Source: Oscillospiraceae bacterium
GTDB taxonomy: Bacteria; Bacillota; Clostridia; Oscillospirales; CAG-272
Reading direction: 5' to 3'
Length of the DNA stretch: 7,180 nucleotides
Assembly (NCBI GenBank): GCA_009779295.1
Contig: WREN01000113.1
Span: forward strand, 1 to 7,180
The translations under genes and the position numbers were made by a program. Under the pieces are notes generated by a model. That model ran no database searches. It saw only the letters and a list, made by a program, of their open reading frames with translations, and was not told where the DNA came from. Positions 7,176 through 7,180 of this stretch are shown here, in pieces (within the stretch, counting starts at the first letter, position 1; the number at the start of each line of letters is the position of its first letter).

Positions 7176-7180
7176 TGTGA

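Noticed and set aside
7164..7180. Possible ribosome site (GGTAGGA) and GTG start at 7177 for a further overlapping gene
   Set aside because: The spacing would be reasonable and the cluster style suggests another gene follows, but only four bases of such a frame are visible. The ATG at 7175 is followed at once by TGA, so it is not a start.

Overview
The window is one compact, fully forward-strand gene cluster of five genes with essentially no intergenic DNA. Adjacent genes are either 4 bases apart or overlap by 4, 8 and 20 bases, so it looks like the interior of a single operon with translational coupling. The first gene is cut by the left edge. No promoter, terminator, RNA gene, mobile element or CRISPR array is visible. 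Every gene after the first is preceded by a good purine-rich Shine-Dalgarno sequence (GAGGA/AGGA type). Together with a classical short lipobox signal peptide and moderate base composition, this is compatible with a Bacillota (Clostridia-like) bacterium. That taxonomic guess is weak, because nothing in the window is a phylogenetic marker.

Layout: (1) positions 1-609, the ATPase of a MacB/LolD-type ABC exporter, lacking only its first residues. (2) 614-1492, a ten-helix EamA/DMT-family permease. (3) 1489-4473, a very large (994 aa) lipoprotein made almost wholly of FG-GAP/VCBS-like beta-propeller blades, with 17 D-x-D-x-D-G-type calcium-loop motifs (14 close to consensus, 3 degenerate) and a few PQQ-propeller-like DGxxxW motifs. 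(4) 4466-5638, a twelve-helix major facilitator with features of the FHS (fucose/glucose:H+ symporter) branch. (5) 5619-7175, a 518-aa protein without a signal peptide, resembling the GH123/DUF4091 family (beta-sandwich plus TIM barrel) and carrying the adjacent Asp-Glu pair expected of that family's active site.

Working model (inference): the last three genes form a small sugar-acquisition module. The propeller lipoprotein displays a calcium-stabilised binding platform on the cell surface, the FHS-like MFS protein imports a mono- or oligosaccharide, and the cytoplasmic GH123-like enzyme cleaves it, possibly a beta-linked N-acetylhexosamine such as GalNAc. The ABC ATPase and the DMT permease may belong to the same transcription unit without sharing the function. 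The most distinctive item is the giant lipoprotein, whose repeat layout suggests two propellers in tandem, and its tight coupling to the transporter and the hydrolase-like gene.
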